Shown: positions 9,580 through 20,149 of the stretch, in pieces | How positions within the stretch are numbered: position 1 is the stretch's first letter | How the letters are laid out: each line of letters opens with the position of its first letter | NCBI GenBank assembly: GCA_022113835.1 | Contig: JAILWY010000001.1 | Span: 558,001 to 622,000, forward strand | DNA length: 64,000 nucleotides | Direction: 5' to 3' | DNA from: Atopsyche davidsoni | Taxonomy: Eukaryota; Arthropoda; Insecta; Trichoptera; Hydrobiosidae | Position numbers and translations under genes: made by a program | The notes under the pieces: model-generated | What the model was told of the DNA's origin: nothing | Seen by the model: only the letters and a program-made list of their open reading frames with translations | Databases searched by the model: none

Positions 9580-12512
9580 TATATATATAGATTTATGTAT
9601 ACTATATAAAGAAATTCAATATTTTTGACAGAGAGTACTAGGTGGAATTCCATTTTGATATTTTTGAGTAAAATACTTGAGTGATTTTCCACGTGTTCGT
9701 TTTTATTTGTGACCGGTTTCGCCAACCTTTCACGTTGGCATTATCAAACAGAGTCAAAGTCAGAGTCAAGGTTGGCGAAACCGGTCACAAATAAAAACGA
9801 ACATGTGAAAAATCACTCAAGTATTTTACATAAAAATATTATACTATATAAATTTATATTTATATATATATATTCAAACATATATTTCCGTTCCACACAA
9901 ATGAGTATAAAAATCAAAAATTGAAAGCCATTTTCATAGGCCGGGATTTAATTCAGGTTCTCATACGGAATTTGATTCACCACGTATATCAATATATGAT
10001 ATTTAATTCCCAGCTGGCATCCGGAAGATCCACCTGATCGGGCACAGCCTGGGGGCGCACATGGCGGGCTTCGCCGGGAAGGTGTACCGCCGCGCCCTCG
10101 GCATCAAGCTCTACAGGATCACGGCCCTTTCCACCAGTGGGCCCTGCTACTATGGCAACGACGAGAGCATGAAGCTGTCCATCAACGACGCGGAGTTCAT
10201 CGACGCCATCTACACGGACAGCGGCTACCTGGGCAGCTCGGAACTCATCGGTGAGACTCAATTTGTTAATACATCTGTTGGTATTGGTAAGACTAGTTAT
10301 GTATTTTTTTTACAAGTTGGTTTTCAATACAATTACGCATAGTAGAGCATTTTTTAATTATTTTTTTGTGTACTTTAAAAAAGGCAGATAGCAGAAAGCT
10401 GAATTATATGTAAGAAAATAAATATCAATTCATTGAGGTAACTTTTTAGGTTACTTATTATATTCTTTTTTTCTTGTAAGTCGGTAAAATACAAGCTCAC
10501 TACAGAACATAATTAAATATAAGAAAAAAACTCATGGCTTTGACAGAAATAATAAATGAGATGATGGCTGACAGACAATAAAACAACCAAGTATGTATAG
10601 TTAATACCTTTTTCTACCATATTCATTTCAAAAAATACTGTTAATCGTATTATATTACTTCAACGAGAAAAAAAGAAAGTTTGTTATTATTGATTTTTTG
10701 ATATCATAATGAAATTTATTATTCAATAAACTCAGAACGTTGTTTATTGGGTTTAACTGCTTAATATTTTATTTAAAATACTTTCATAATTTTTCCACAT
10801 GATAAATTTTATAGATGACCGGTTTTACCAACCTTTCACGTTGGCACTATCAAACTTAGACTTAGTTTAATAATAACGTCACGATGCGAGCTGTTGTTAC
10901 GTATAATTATAGTCTTAAATGAAAAAAAAACATTCATAAATATTATATATATTCGTATATACATGTAAATATAAAGATAAAGCAATGAATTTTTTTTTCG
11001 TGATCTGGGGTCATCAAAAGGATGCGAGGTTTTTATATTCACAAAAGAGAAAGAACGATACAAAGAGCGCGAGCGCTATAAACTGCGCCGGAGGTATTGT
11101 TAACTCGGTCACGTATATCTTACTCTCATAAAAAACACATTTGTGGAATATTCAGCAAATTGAGCTGTCATATATACCGTATTATTATCCTCGTAATGTT
11201 CTATCTAACCTGACCTAACCTGGCCTGGCCTCACACGAGGATTGAGTTTATTTCTTTTTGAAATCATTTCACATAATCAGTGCTTCTCTTTTAAATCACA
11301 ACTCGTTTAAATGCAATCGCATACACCCAAAAATTCAAATACTACAAAGATTTTATGTGCAGATAACTTGTTTGGTTCTTAGCATATAATTTATGCAACA
11401 TACAGATTGTATTTATTGATGGTAAATTAATGCTTTTTCATGGTTTATGATATATAATTTAGCTTGGTCATTTTATGAAAGTCATTTTCACATGTAGAGG
11501 TCGAAGAATTTCTTTATACTACATTAACCTCAATTTATTCGATGAAGTAAAAAAAAATATTTTTTTTAATAAAAAAATTAATTATAATAATGTTTTTATT
11601 TAACCAATAAGCATTCGTTTTATGAATGAAAGCAATAAAATAGATTTGAGTGTTTCCTTATTACTATATATAAAGAGTAATAGCTATTAAATGCTATTTA
11701 ATCCATAAAATTTCATATTGGTGGGTCAAACCTATATTATAAATCTTTATTTTTAGTATTTGATAAATGTGTATAATCACGATGCATACGTTGGCTTATT
11801 AGGTCAGAATCAAGTCCGGTGATGATTTATTCAGTTAAGACTAGAAATAAATTGTAAAGACGTTGCTTGAACCAGTACAATGTGTATTCTAAATATGTAC
11901 ATTTTCCGAAATTTATTTTTAGAAACGCATTCAGAGCGGTTGAAACTGTATCTTGCTTGAATGAAAAAACATTTTTAAATTCGTGCAGACAAACTGAAAA
12001 TTCCATTGTCTCCTCCGAACTACCCAGGACTCTCCTGTCGAAGAGCGAGCGTTCTCCCGACTTACCGCGAGCCAGTCAATCGACCATTTCCATCTACTTA
12101 TATTAATTAATTAATTTATTTTTCAGGTCACGCCAACTTCTTCCCAAACAACGCGAATCTCCAGCCGGGTTGTTCCATTTCGTCATTCTGCAGCCACATT
12201 AGAAGCTACCAGTTCTTTTCGGAGAGCGCATACATGCCTCTGAACTTTCCTTCCGTGGGGTGCTCGGACTGGAACTCGTTCCAGGCTGGATACTGCTCCG
12301 GCCGTCCCTGGGTCTTCATGGGGTACGACGTCCCGAGAACCGCAAGGGGCGTCTTCTTCCTGAAGACGGGGCAGGTGACTCCGTACGGCTTGGGGGCGGC
12401 GGGGGTCATTCCGCCCCCGCCGTTCGGACTTCAAATGTTCTTGAACCTCTTCAACTCACCGCAGTTTAACTTCGGACAGCCGACATTCTTGTTCAGTAGA
12501 GCGAGGTATTGA
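4978..12512 (+). CDS. Lipase-like gene 2 (neutral lipase / PLA1-like family), 5 exons, 372 aa
   Basis: Spliced model 4978-5092, 5238-5347, 8159-8429, 10014-10250, 12127-12512, GT-AG introns, stop TGA at 12510. The first ATG is in frame with a second Met at residue 6, which begins a tidier hydrophobic leader (MWRYFFFFALIRQGRS), so either start is possible. NCS38, NLS61 and NST71 are possible N-glycosylation sequons. Exon 3 holds the oxyanion-hole His103-Gly104 (LHGF). Exon 4 holds the nucleophile elbow GHSLG (Ser177) and ALSTSGPC, where Ser205 replaces the catalytic Asp. Exon 5 holds the histidine in FCSHIRS (His268), GYDV and a C-terminal extension rich in Pro, Phe and Asn. Exon phases, and the sizes of exons 2 (110 bp) and 4 (237 bp), equal those of gene 1. 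Exons 3-5 are strikingly GC-rich with mostly G/C third positions, unlike exon 1. Catalysis as a lipase is doubtful without the Asp. Confidence 0.92.
5535..5675. other. GC-rich island 1 in intron 2 of lipase gene 2
   Basis: Non-coding patch with inverted TAATGC (5622-5627) and GCATTA (5636-5641), plausible homeodomain half-sites. Candidate enhancer by composition and motif only. Confidence 0.35.
6195..6350. other. GC-rich island 2 in intron 2 of lipase gene 2
   Basis: Begins with a CG-dense CACGGCCGCGCCGCGAGC, then GCTAATTTTTGCCG and ATAATCGAGCCGACG. No open frame. The edges are judged by eye. Confidence 0.35.
6690..6775. other. GC-rich island 3 in intron 2 of lipase gene 2
   Basis: Short mixed-composition patch (GTGCAAAGCCGGGCTC, TTTATGTGTAGCGG). 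It could be a Caudal/Abd-B-like TTTATG site. Weak evidence. Confidence 0.25.
7150..7310. other. GC-rich island 4 in intron 2 of lipase gene 2
   Basis: Block with GCGGCTGAGCTCGCGG and GCAATTATCTCGTGACC, the latter carrying an AATTA homeodomain core. The remaining parts of the 2.8-kb intron are AT-rich and featureless. Confidence 0.35.
8552..8795 (-). mobile_element. Deleted mariner-like element (MITE) in intron 3 of lipase gene 2
   Basis: About 244 bp bounded by inverted repeats: GTGTCCCAAAATTAACGCAA on the left and its near-exact complement ending in GGGACACC on the right, continuing imperfectly inward (GACAAATT, TTTTTGCAGTAAA). On the minus strand the interior encodes a relic, ERYMIKQRVFIIEQYFKNNE, resembling the helix-turn-helix start of mariner/Tc-type transposases (DUF4817-like), and then jumps straight to the other inverted repeat. 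The catalytic part is therefore deleted. A second copy with the same junction lies at 20,146-20,310. Confidence 0.75.
9507..9576. repeat. (TA)n microsatellite
   Basis: Almost pure TA for about 70 bases within intron 3 of lipase gene 2. A fold-back repeat copy begins about 45 bases to its right. Confidence 0.95.
9621..9840. mobile_element. Fold-back repeat family, copy 1 (most complete)
   Basis: Begins with the family end ATTTTTGACAGAGAGTAC, then GTGGAATTCCATTTT. Long inverted arms follow, of which GTGACCGGTTTCGCCAACC at about 9709 and its reverse complement at about 9766 are the best part. The hairpin GCCAAC-CTTTCAC-GTTGGC lies at 9721-9739. Both arms continue outward into AAAAACGAACA and ATCACTCAAGTATTTTA. 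It lies in intron 3 of lipase gene 2. Related copies are at 10,762, 22,783, 42,861, 43,988, 55,344, 55,754, 57,295, 58,909 and 59,447. Confidence 0.8.
10762..10857. mobile_element. Fold-back repeat family, copy 2 (left half)
   Basis: Contains ATTTAAAATACTTTCATAAT, TTTTCCACATG, GACCGGTTTTACCAACC and the hairpin CCAACCTTTCACGTTGG, then ends. It lies in intron 4 of lipase gene 2 and lacks the right arm. Confidence 0.7.
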
Positions 12513-12624
12513 GACTTGGAATAGGAGGCCATGTGTAAATAAGTGATATTTTTAATTGAATGTTCTGTTATTATAATTTGAATGTGTAGTTATTTATTTA
12601 TTATGTGATTTTGTTGATACCTAT

Positions 12625-12630
12625 ATTAAA
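12625..12630 (+). promoter_or_regulatory. Probable polyadenylation signal of lipase gene 2
   Basis: ATTAAA, the common variant hexamer, 113 bases after the stop codon. There is no earlier AATAAA. Confidence 0.4.
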
Positions 12631-13253
12631 AAATATGTTTTTAAATCTTAATATTCTGTTTTTTATCCAAATACTTGAGGCATGGGCGCCTGGTAATTAC
12701 AAGAAAAACAGAATCAAATGAAAAGGCAAAGACGAAAATACATTTAGATAATGATAAATTTATTAAGATAAAGATAAATAATTGAAAAAAAAAAAAACAT
12801 TTTGGCAATCTTAATCAAATAAATTAAGGGGTATATAATATGTACTCTTTATTGTGTATAAAAACAGTTTTTACATGTGAGTGAAATCAAACTGTAGATA
12901 TTTACTAGCTGGACAGTAAAATACGTATGTCAATGCCACTAAAAGGCGAACGAGCTCTAACTGTCTTAGTGATAAATGGTTAAATCTTGCAAACCATTTG
13001 GAAATGAATAAATCAAACTTTTTATTACCTCAACTTAAATATTTCACAATGTAGAAACGTCATGGGTTTTTCAAGTCAAAAAATGAATAAAAATATATTT
13101 GCAGTTTCAAGGCTGTACGGTAGAAATCAGCTGTCAGGTATATGCGGTTGGCGTGGTGCACTAATAATCGGCTCGGAGCAGAAAATTACCATAAATTAAA
13201 TATTTTTAATTCAGAGGGGGTTTTTCCGTTCTTAAATTTGCTCTGAGGTGTCC
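12631..13253. other. Intergenic spacer without recognised features
   Basis: AT-rich sequence after lipase gene 2. No reading frame, repeat or GC island stands out apart from a short patch near 13,145 (GGTTGGCGTGGTGC). Confidence 0.5.
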
Positions 13254-13261
13254 GTGTAGTG

Positions 13262-13477
13262 CATCCCAACGGGGAGGGTACCGCCCCCCAGTGGGCGCTG
13301 GAGTTTTCCAAGGGGGCGGTGGCGGGTCCAAGGGAAAATGGGGGGCGTTATGTAATACCTCTATGGTATTTTTATTTGGATAAAAAAGGTATAATTATAA
13401 CTGTTATGTCAAAGGGGGCGTTGGAATTTTTTTTCCTTGTCAGGGGACGGTGGTCAATAAAAGATTGGGAGCCTATG
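13262..13477 (-). mobile_element. hAT-type MITE 1 with 8-bp target duplication
   Basis: Flanked by the exact direct repeat GTGTAGTG at 13,254-13,261 and 13,478-13,485. The right end, read on the minus strand, starts CATAGGCTCCCAATCTTTT, close to the start of the element at 25,226 (CAGAGGCTCCCAATC). The left end starts CATCCCAACGG, a shortened version. The interior is unusually G-rich, with GGGGGCGGTGG-like runs. No transposase is present. Confidence 0.8.
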
Positions 13478-13494
13478 GTGTAGTGTATTCGCAG

Positions 13495-13728
13495 ATAATA
13501 ATGCGTTTCTCGCGCACTAACCGGGCGGAGTGGCCCTCCAGGAGCGTCTCCACTGTCAGCGCGCCCGCAATAACTCTCCAGGGCGCTCAGTCGCCGGTCG
13601 CTGGTCGCCGCTTGAACGGGGACCGTGAAATGTATGCAAATCGCCGGGTCGGCTCCAGGGAGCCTCGCTGCGGAGCCGCCCGGCGCGGGTCCCACTCGAC
13701 CCCTGCGTAATCAATGATTTAAATCATT
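13495..13728. other. GC-rich island, POU octamer and AATGATTT palindrome
   Basis: Strongly GC/CpG-rich block between two hAT elements. It contains a perfect octamer ATGCAAAT at 13,634-13,641 and ends with the perfect palindrome AATGATTTAAATCATT at 13,713-13,728, a typical homeodomain/PBC-like arrangement. Open frames here on both strands are side effects of the GC content. Confidence 0.4.
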
Positions 13729-13813
13729 TTACACTAAAAAACATGTAAAAATAGCAAAATGACTCTGTTTGAATCGTTTCATTTATTTAAAAATTAATTT
13801 AATTCGTTTAAAT

Positions 13814-14247
13814 CATAGTTTCCCAAACTATTTTGTCCCGTTGACCCCTTGTCGAATTTTCCTTGCTAATATTGAATTTTTACAAATTCATCAACTTCAA
13901 ACATATTTTTGACATCTTATATAGAACATCTCACTTTCATAGAGTTTACTGTACAGTAGGCTTAAAAATTAAAAAGTTAATTATACCTTTATTAATTAAA
14001 AACACACAAAATGCAAATGCATTCAGAAAATCAATATTTTTGGCAGAGAATATGTAGTATAGTGTTCGGTGCATTATGACACTTACGAAATATCTAAATT
14101 TTGGTGATGACCTGCCTAAATGGGATTCACTCTCGTAGACCCTTATTTACAGTTCATGAACCCTCAATTTTATTTTTCGCTGTCATCGACGCCTTGCAGG
14201 GCGAAACTGCCCCTGGAAGTCGATATTGACCACTTTGGGAACCTCTG
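13814..14247 (+). mobile_element. hAT-type MITE 2 with 8-bp target duplication
   Basis: A 434-bp element flanked by exact GTTTAAAT at 13,806-13,813 and 14,248-14,255. The ends are CATAGTTTCCCAAACTA and, reading inward from the right, CAGAGGTTCCCAAAGTG, both hAT-like. Sub-terminal GACCCCTTG and AGACCC words are typical of such elements. There is no transposase frame, so it is non-autonomous. Confidence 0.9.
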
Positions 14248-14439
14248 GTTTAAATGAAAATACTAACTATTTACAGCTTACATAAAGTAAAACAAAAAAA
14301 TTAAACGAAAGATCAACCAAACAGTTCTGTTGAAGTGTTGCAAAACTTTCGCCTCACATCTGATTAGTTCTACACGCCAAAAAAGCTCTCGCTACCTCAC
14401 TTACAAATGTCACTAGCCATTTGGTTTTATTTATATGTA

Positions 14440-14515
14440 TTCAATAAGCTAGCGCCCGGTCCCGTCCAGCCACTTGCACGCGGTGGTCGCTCCGCTGAGA
14501 ATACTTTCAATTCAC
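14440..14515. other. GC-rich island
   Basis: Short CpG-bearing patch (GCGCCCGGTCCCGTCC, TGCACGCGGTGGTCGC). The upstream 14,256-14,440 and downstream 14,515-15,590 DNA is AT-rich without recognised features. Confidence 0.3.
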
Positions 14516-15589
14516 AACAAGGCATAAATTCACGGAACATAATTTATCTCAACTGAGAAGTTTTGATGGCCAAGAGGTATAAATAATTATTGAAGTCTAA
14601 CGCTACACCAGAAATAACGGAATGTCCGGCGAAGATGCTAGACATACTAAGGTAGTAAATTTAATAGTTGTTCATGTGGCGATGTGGGACTTAAACTCGT
14701 GGTTACGTTTTGTAAATGCAATAAATTTATTTAATTACGAATTAGACCTGTTTTTGTGACCTATATTTATATTAGTATGAACAAACTAGTGAAACATCTT
14801 AGAGAGAGAAAAGTTTTATTAAATTTGGTGTGTCTCGCATACATAAAAAAAGTTATTTACGTACCTTGTACTATAATAATTATTTGTAGAAGAAATAATT
14901 TAATATTTATTGATAAAGCTTTTAAAATGTGTGTATGTTGATTATCACATGGGATTATTGCTTTAAAAAAACTGATCGGTTCGTTTGCTGGAGATTAAAT
15001 CGATGTTCGTAGATCGACTTGGGTTCTTTCCAAATAAGACTTTCTCACTGATTTCACTGACTACTTAAATTTCTACGTTTCTCAAAAAACAAATTATGGT
15101 GACATTATATGTTTTGGTACTAATTGTTTAAACACGCAATGTGCCTGCAAAATTTTACAGTGTTACAAAAAACAGTGCACGTAGTACTTAAGGTATGAGC
15201 TATTTTCTGAAAACATTTTGATCTCGAATATATTTATACAACGCGAAAGTAATATTTTATCAATTGCAATAAATATCATCTATAGAAGCAAGGTTTTCTA
15301 TTAATCATAAAAAATAAAAAGCTTTGCCACTTTGATGCTGAAACGACCAGCTCTTTCGGGTTTTAACAAATAAAAGGATATATGGGGCATTCATTTCATA
15401 AAAAGGCAAACTAAGTTGTTTTTATGAATTCAAAAAATCCTTTCACCATCAATTTTAAACGAATTTCATAGATGTTACAATATATGGATTCGTATTATTC
15501 ATTGAAACGATGTAATTAAAAAAAATTAAAGCGAATCTCTTCCCAGATAGTAGAACAAGATCTGCAATGCAAGAGAAACCCCAACAAAT

Positions 15590-15695
15590 GCCAACCTGAC
15601 GCGCGTCTGGCGGATGGAATACTCGCACTCAATGAATGTGTCTACTGAACGACCGCGCAAGCTACGCGCGACCCCGGAGTGATACGCGCGAAGTA
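15590..15695. other. GC-rich island with three ACGCGCG words
   Basis: ACGCGCG occurs at 15,599, 15,664 and 15,684 on the plus strand within 90 bp, a dense repetition of a CpG-rich heptamer in an otherwise CpG-poor region. Candidate regulatory block. Confidence 0.4.
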
Positions 15696-15889
15696 TTTAC
15701 TAATAACAAAATGATTTCCAACAATTTCAATTTAAAAAGATTTATAACGTGAGTTCATAAAAAAAAAAAAATGTGCGATGATTATTTTTTTAAATATTTG
15801 TTATCATTAAATTATATACATAACAGATTTTAATATTCTCCCTCTAAAAGGCGGTTGATATAAAGTCAACAGAATACACATGTGTAAAT

Positions 15890-16050
15890 TCCGAATGTTC
15901 ACGTGTCCACACACGGGCGATTCCATTTTGCGTAATGGACGAGGCAATCTATCAATACTGCACGGTGCTACAGATATACTGCGCGGCTCACATTGTGTTC
16001 CATTAGGGTAATCAAGCTCGCTCACCAGTATGCGTGTCGGACGACTCTCA
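15890..16050. other. GC-rich island with E-box
   Basis: Contains CACGTG at 15,900-15,905, and CATTTTGCGTAATGG and GGGTAATCAAGC with homeodomain-like cores. Non-coding. Confidence 0.35.
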
Positions 16051-16489
16051 ACATTGCGATATTATAAGTATTTTATTAAATTTGGTGATATTCAATGCTA
16101 TGTTTACTTATTGTTCAATAAATTAAGATCAAGCATTTGATCGATTTTTTCTTTTTGCATTTATCTGTATTTGATAAGCCATTAATTGTATATAAAATTC
16201 TCTTGATTTAAATTTAAAAAAAAACAATAACTTCATATCCAAAACTATTTAAAAAACATATTTAAAAAATAACCGTGAATTATTATGTTATTCCGGTGGT
16301 GTATACGACATTTGAAGCTTTCTATATATATAAAATATTAATCCTCGGTGCAAAATCATATTTCATAATATTCTATTAAAACAACAAGTTAAATATGAAC
16401 ATTTATATTAATATTTATGTATTATATATAATGGACTTATTTTAATTTATCATTTTGACACGCATAACGGATACAATGAAGTAATCATC

Positions 16490-16575
16490 AATTACATCGA
16501 AGCCAAGGATTCTATGTTACAATACTCCCACGCCGTGCATTTATGCGTGGATCTGAGGATAGTCTCGACTGATAT
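16490..16575. other. GC-rich island with CCACGC/GCGTGG inverted pair
   Basis: CCACGC at 16,528-16,533 and GCGTGG at 16,545-16,550 are separated by 11 bases that include GCATTTAT. It could be a paired binding site. Confidence 0.3.
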
Positions 16576-17354
16576 TTAGATTCTTAAGTAATTTGGTTAG
16601 CATATTGTGGTATTTTTCCATACAAAAAGGTGAGATCATTTAAAACATGACCAAATTATAAGAAATCCCGAGGTTAAGTTTTAAATTTATAATATTTTTT
16701 GTTTAATATCAAGGTCTGCATTTATTGTAATTTTGTAAGTTTGATAAAATCCCAGTTTCACAAATATTTGATGTAGGTTATTTTGTAAAACAACCTAGAA
16801 ACTCTGAAGGTCTCCATCTCGTAATTTACAAGGCTTTCATATCCACAAAACGAGTTCTGTTTATGGCAAAAATTAACAAGGCAATCTTTTTATTATGTTA
16901 ATTGAATTGGAAGAATTCAATGAACCAAACCTTTTTTAAAAACCGTTAAGTTATGGTAATATTTTTACTATACCTGTTCTCAAAGAAAACCCGGACCAAG
17001 TTAAGTCATAATTAATATGTGCTGTTGGTGGTTTTTATGGGCTTAAAAGGTAAAGTTTTTATAATTAAGTGGAATATAAATATAATATATAAATGAATAA
17101 AATTATTAATGCATTTAAAAAAATCTAACTAATAAATGATATAAAAATATTTTGAATCTTAATTATATACCGATTAAGTTATAATTATTACAGAAACAAA
17201 GTCACACTCGTATAAAATACACAATAATTGATAACAAAAATTATGACCATGACAAACCACATTGCAAATCAAGTAAATGATGCAAAAAAAAGTATATTTA
17301 ATAAAAATGTCGGGCAAAAAATAGAGTTCTGAAATATTTTAAAATTTAAAAAGT

Positions 17355-17515
17355 TTTAGCAGCCGCCGAGCGGAGTATGTCCGGCGCTTGCATAAAAGCT
17401 TTTTACTTTGTCATCCTGGCGTGGACTGGTAATTAATAAAGGCAGGGCGTTATCTAAACAAGGCCCCGGCCCGGCCCGATCAATCGCTTAATCATTCAAA
17501 TGGGATTCTGTATGT
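17355..17515. other. GC-rich island with homeodomain-type sites
   Basis: GCAGCCGCCGAGCGG, then GGTAATTAATAAAGG, GGCCCCGGCCCGGCCCG and CGCTTAATCATTC. TAATTA and TAATCATT cores next to CpG-rich runs give the best enhancer-like look in this part. Confidence 0.4.
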
Positions 17516-18133
17516 ATCTCTTTATTTAAACCACCATGTTAAACGACAGAATACCCCTTACAAATAATACAATTTTAGCATCAACATTAACAATGTTGTA
17601 ACATTACTGCGGTTTCAAGAACGATAAAAAAAAAGTAAATACAAATAATACGAATAGACCCCACGCAAGCTGTTTGTCGGTTCTGAATATTTGCGTTTAC
17701 GGGTTCTTGCATCTTTGTTAGACATGGAATGCAAGTGGACATGCGATCATTTCATATCAAAATCGAAAGATTGCGGATATTTGAACTAGTCATTCATATT
17801 GACATGATGTCTATAAAACATTATGTGGTTGTAAATATTAAAAAACGCAAACATAAAATATGTTAAATATGTTTATTGAAAGTGAGAAAGGAGAAGTCGT
17901 CTGGTATTGTAAGCATTCAAATAATATCACATTCATTATACCTGGTTTTATTTTTATGTCAATTATATAGTGACTAACGTCAAAGATTATTCATAACTAT
18001 GTGTTAAATAAATAAACATTCACAAACTTTTGTGAGGTTTATAAGATAACTATAATTCAAGAGTTTTCTTTTTTTTTTTAAATTCTCTTATTCATTATTA
18101 ACTTAAAATCTAAGAAAGCTTTAAATGTGAACT

Positions 18134-18190
18134 AATTTTATGGGGTTTAACCCCATAAAATTTAGGGCATATTTTTAAATATGCCCTAAA
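18134..18190. repeat. Overlapping pair of near-perfect palindromes
   Basis: First palindrome: 14-bp perfect arms (18,134-18,147 and 18,149-18,162) with a 1-base loop. Second: 14-bp perfect arms (18,161-18,174 and 18,177-18,190) with a 2-base loop, sharing two bases with the first. A similar pair lies at 55,614-55,690. Confidence 0.9.
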
Positions 18191-18439
18191 ATCGTTTTCT
18201 AAGTATGAATGAATGTTATGTCTTGGTTAAAATAAACACAATTTTTATAGTAAGGGTCTTCAATCAGTGCATTTTCCCCGTCTTACGAAAGTAAATCACC
18301 TGCGTAGCTTGTGGAAAACCGTTTTAAAGGCAACAAAGATAAATAAATTAGAAACTTTTTCTATTTACTCATGATAAAATAATGTCCGAAATGTGTACCT
18401 ATGTCATACCCACAATAAAAAAAACTATTACAATTTACC

Positions 18440-18610
18440 CCAGCCTCCCATGAAAGGACTGGTTTATGCTGGGTAGGCGGGGAAAACTGGGAGTTATCAA
18501 AAGCAATTTCTGGTTTGGCATGTGGGACCTGCAGAGATGAGAAATGTCACAGTCTTCTGTGACAGTGGACGCGCCGAGACGAGGGGGGAGGGATTCCGAA
18601 AAGAGGATTT
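18440..18610. other. GC-rich island with 8-bp hairpin
   Basis: Contains GGTAGGCGGGGAAAACTGGG and the perfect hairpin TGTCACAG-TCTT-CTGTGACA at 18,545-18,564, then GACGCGCCGAGACGAGG. Non-coding. The hairpin is too short for a microRNA precursor. Confidence 0.35.
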
Positions 18611-19119
18611 GTGTGTCCTTGCTTTTAGATTACAATTTAACTTTGTGAAAGTCACTTATTGTAATTACACGAAGAATTTGAGTGATATTTAAACAATTTG
18701 ATTGGAATAGAATTATAAGCGCTGCGATTTGATAACGGCGACAAGAGATGGTTTGGAGACAAGCCTCACTACCAATGCCATAAGCACGATAAAATAACTT
18801 TTGTTTCAAAATCCATTGTTTAAATGAATATAGCCGGAAACTCGATCTTTATAAATGCAATGTCCGATAGGTCAGAAATTTTTGTACACAAACATATAAT
18901 CATATAAACATGTAATTACTCTCTCGTATATATTCTAACAAAACTGTTTATTTGTTTCAACAGATGATGATGACTTTACAAATGACAAATAATCTGAATA
19001 ATTCAAAGAGAGATATTTTTAATCGAATTTTAATGATCCTTGCAAAACTACAAAATGAGAGGATCATGACAATGAATATTCCATAAAAAAATTAAATGAG
19101 TGTGTTTTTCGTGAACACG

Positions 19120-19285
19120 TCCCATCGTTCATCAATCACGACTGCTGTCAGGAGTGGTCCTCCTCGGCCTGGCTCTCCATCCCGCGACTGGCCCATGGGC
19201 GGGGTTGGCGGCGCTGGTCACGAGGACCACGAGGCCTCAGGGAGATCAGCCCGCGGGGGGCCCGGGGGGACCGGGGAAGATTATA
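19120..19285. other. GC-rich island with poly-G/C run
   Basis: The most GC-extreme block of the window (GCCCGCGGGGGGCCCGGGG near 19,250). The 94-residue frame through it is not supported by any splice or codon signal. Confidence 0.35.
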
Positions 19286-19619
19286 ACTGCTGGACTGTTT
19301 TATCTCTGAATTGGAAGTGTTCTGGGCTTCTAATAATATTTAAAAAAATATATTTAATAGCAATTTTTCGTTCTTTTTAAAATATTTTGCAATTTCAAAA
19401 TCAGAAATTTAAATATCATTACATTCCATTCGTTACAAAAGTTTAACTATTATTACGAAAAATATAAGTAAACATTGTTTATTTTTTAATATCAAATATG
19501 AATGAACAAACTGTTATCTGAATAATAAATTATCACTTATTTTAATGCTGCGTCTGAAAACAAATTACAATAAGAGTTAAGAATTAATATTTTGAACTAT
19601 GCTTTCGGTTTTAAAATAT

Positions 19620-19830
19620 CCCCTGACGTGGAGGGCTATTTGATAAGCGGCTGAGAGTCGCATGGTCCGGGGCTCGCGTGTGTCTGGCCTGGCACGGGAC
19701 AGGCGCCCTCGTATATCATCCCACCGCAGGCGGGGTTGGTTTGTAGCCATGAAACTTCCGAGGTTAACCCGCTTGCACAAACGTAAGACACGAGGGCGCA
19801 GTTTAGGTTAGGCCGGCTATAATGATCATC
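19620..19830. other. GC-rich island with GATA-type site
   Basis: Contains TTTGATAAGCGG, GGTCCGGGGCTCGCG and GCAGGCGGGGTTGG, then TTTAGGTTAGGCCGG. A 67-residue minus-strand frame runs through it but has no family resemblance that I can see. Confidence 0.35.
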
Positions 19831-20082
19831 TTTTCATTCAATTATTTACGACACGGATTCTAAGTAAATCTCACACAGCTCTTCACCGATGCTTACATAC
19901 ACAAATAACCAAAGTAGTATTTTTTTTCCAATCTAAAATATACATTTAAACATATCTTAATAATTTTTAATGTCCAATAATGCTTAATTTTGAAAAATTT
20001 CAAAAATATGTGTTAAAATATCGTGGAATAATATCAATTCTATACGCAGATTCATACATGAAATCCTCACACTACAAATATA

Positions 20083-20083
<1 letters not shown>

Positions 20084-20145
<62 letters not shown>
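20084..20145. repeat. (TA)n microsatellite
   Basis: Pure TA run of about 60 bases. The deleted mariner copy begins directly at its right edge. Confidence 0.95.

Positions 20146-20149
<4 letters not shown>

Noticed and set aside
9435..9725. Minus-strand frame with long Ile-Tyr runs (similar ones at 19,980 and 42,770)
   Set aside because: Translation of (TA)n microsatellites.
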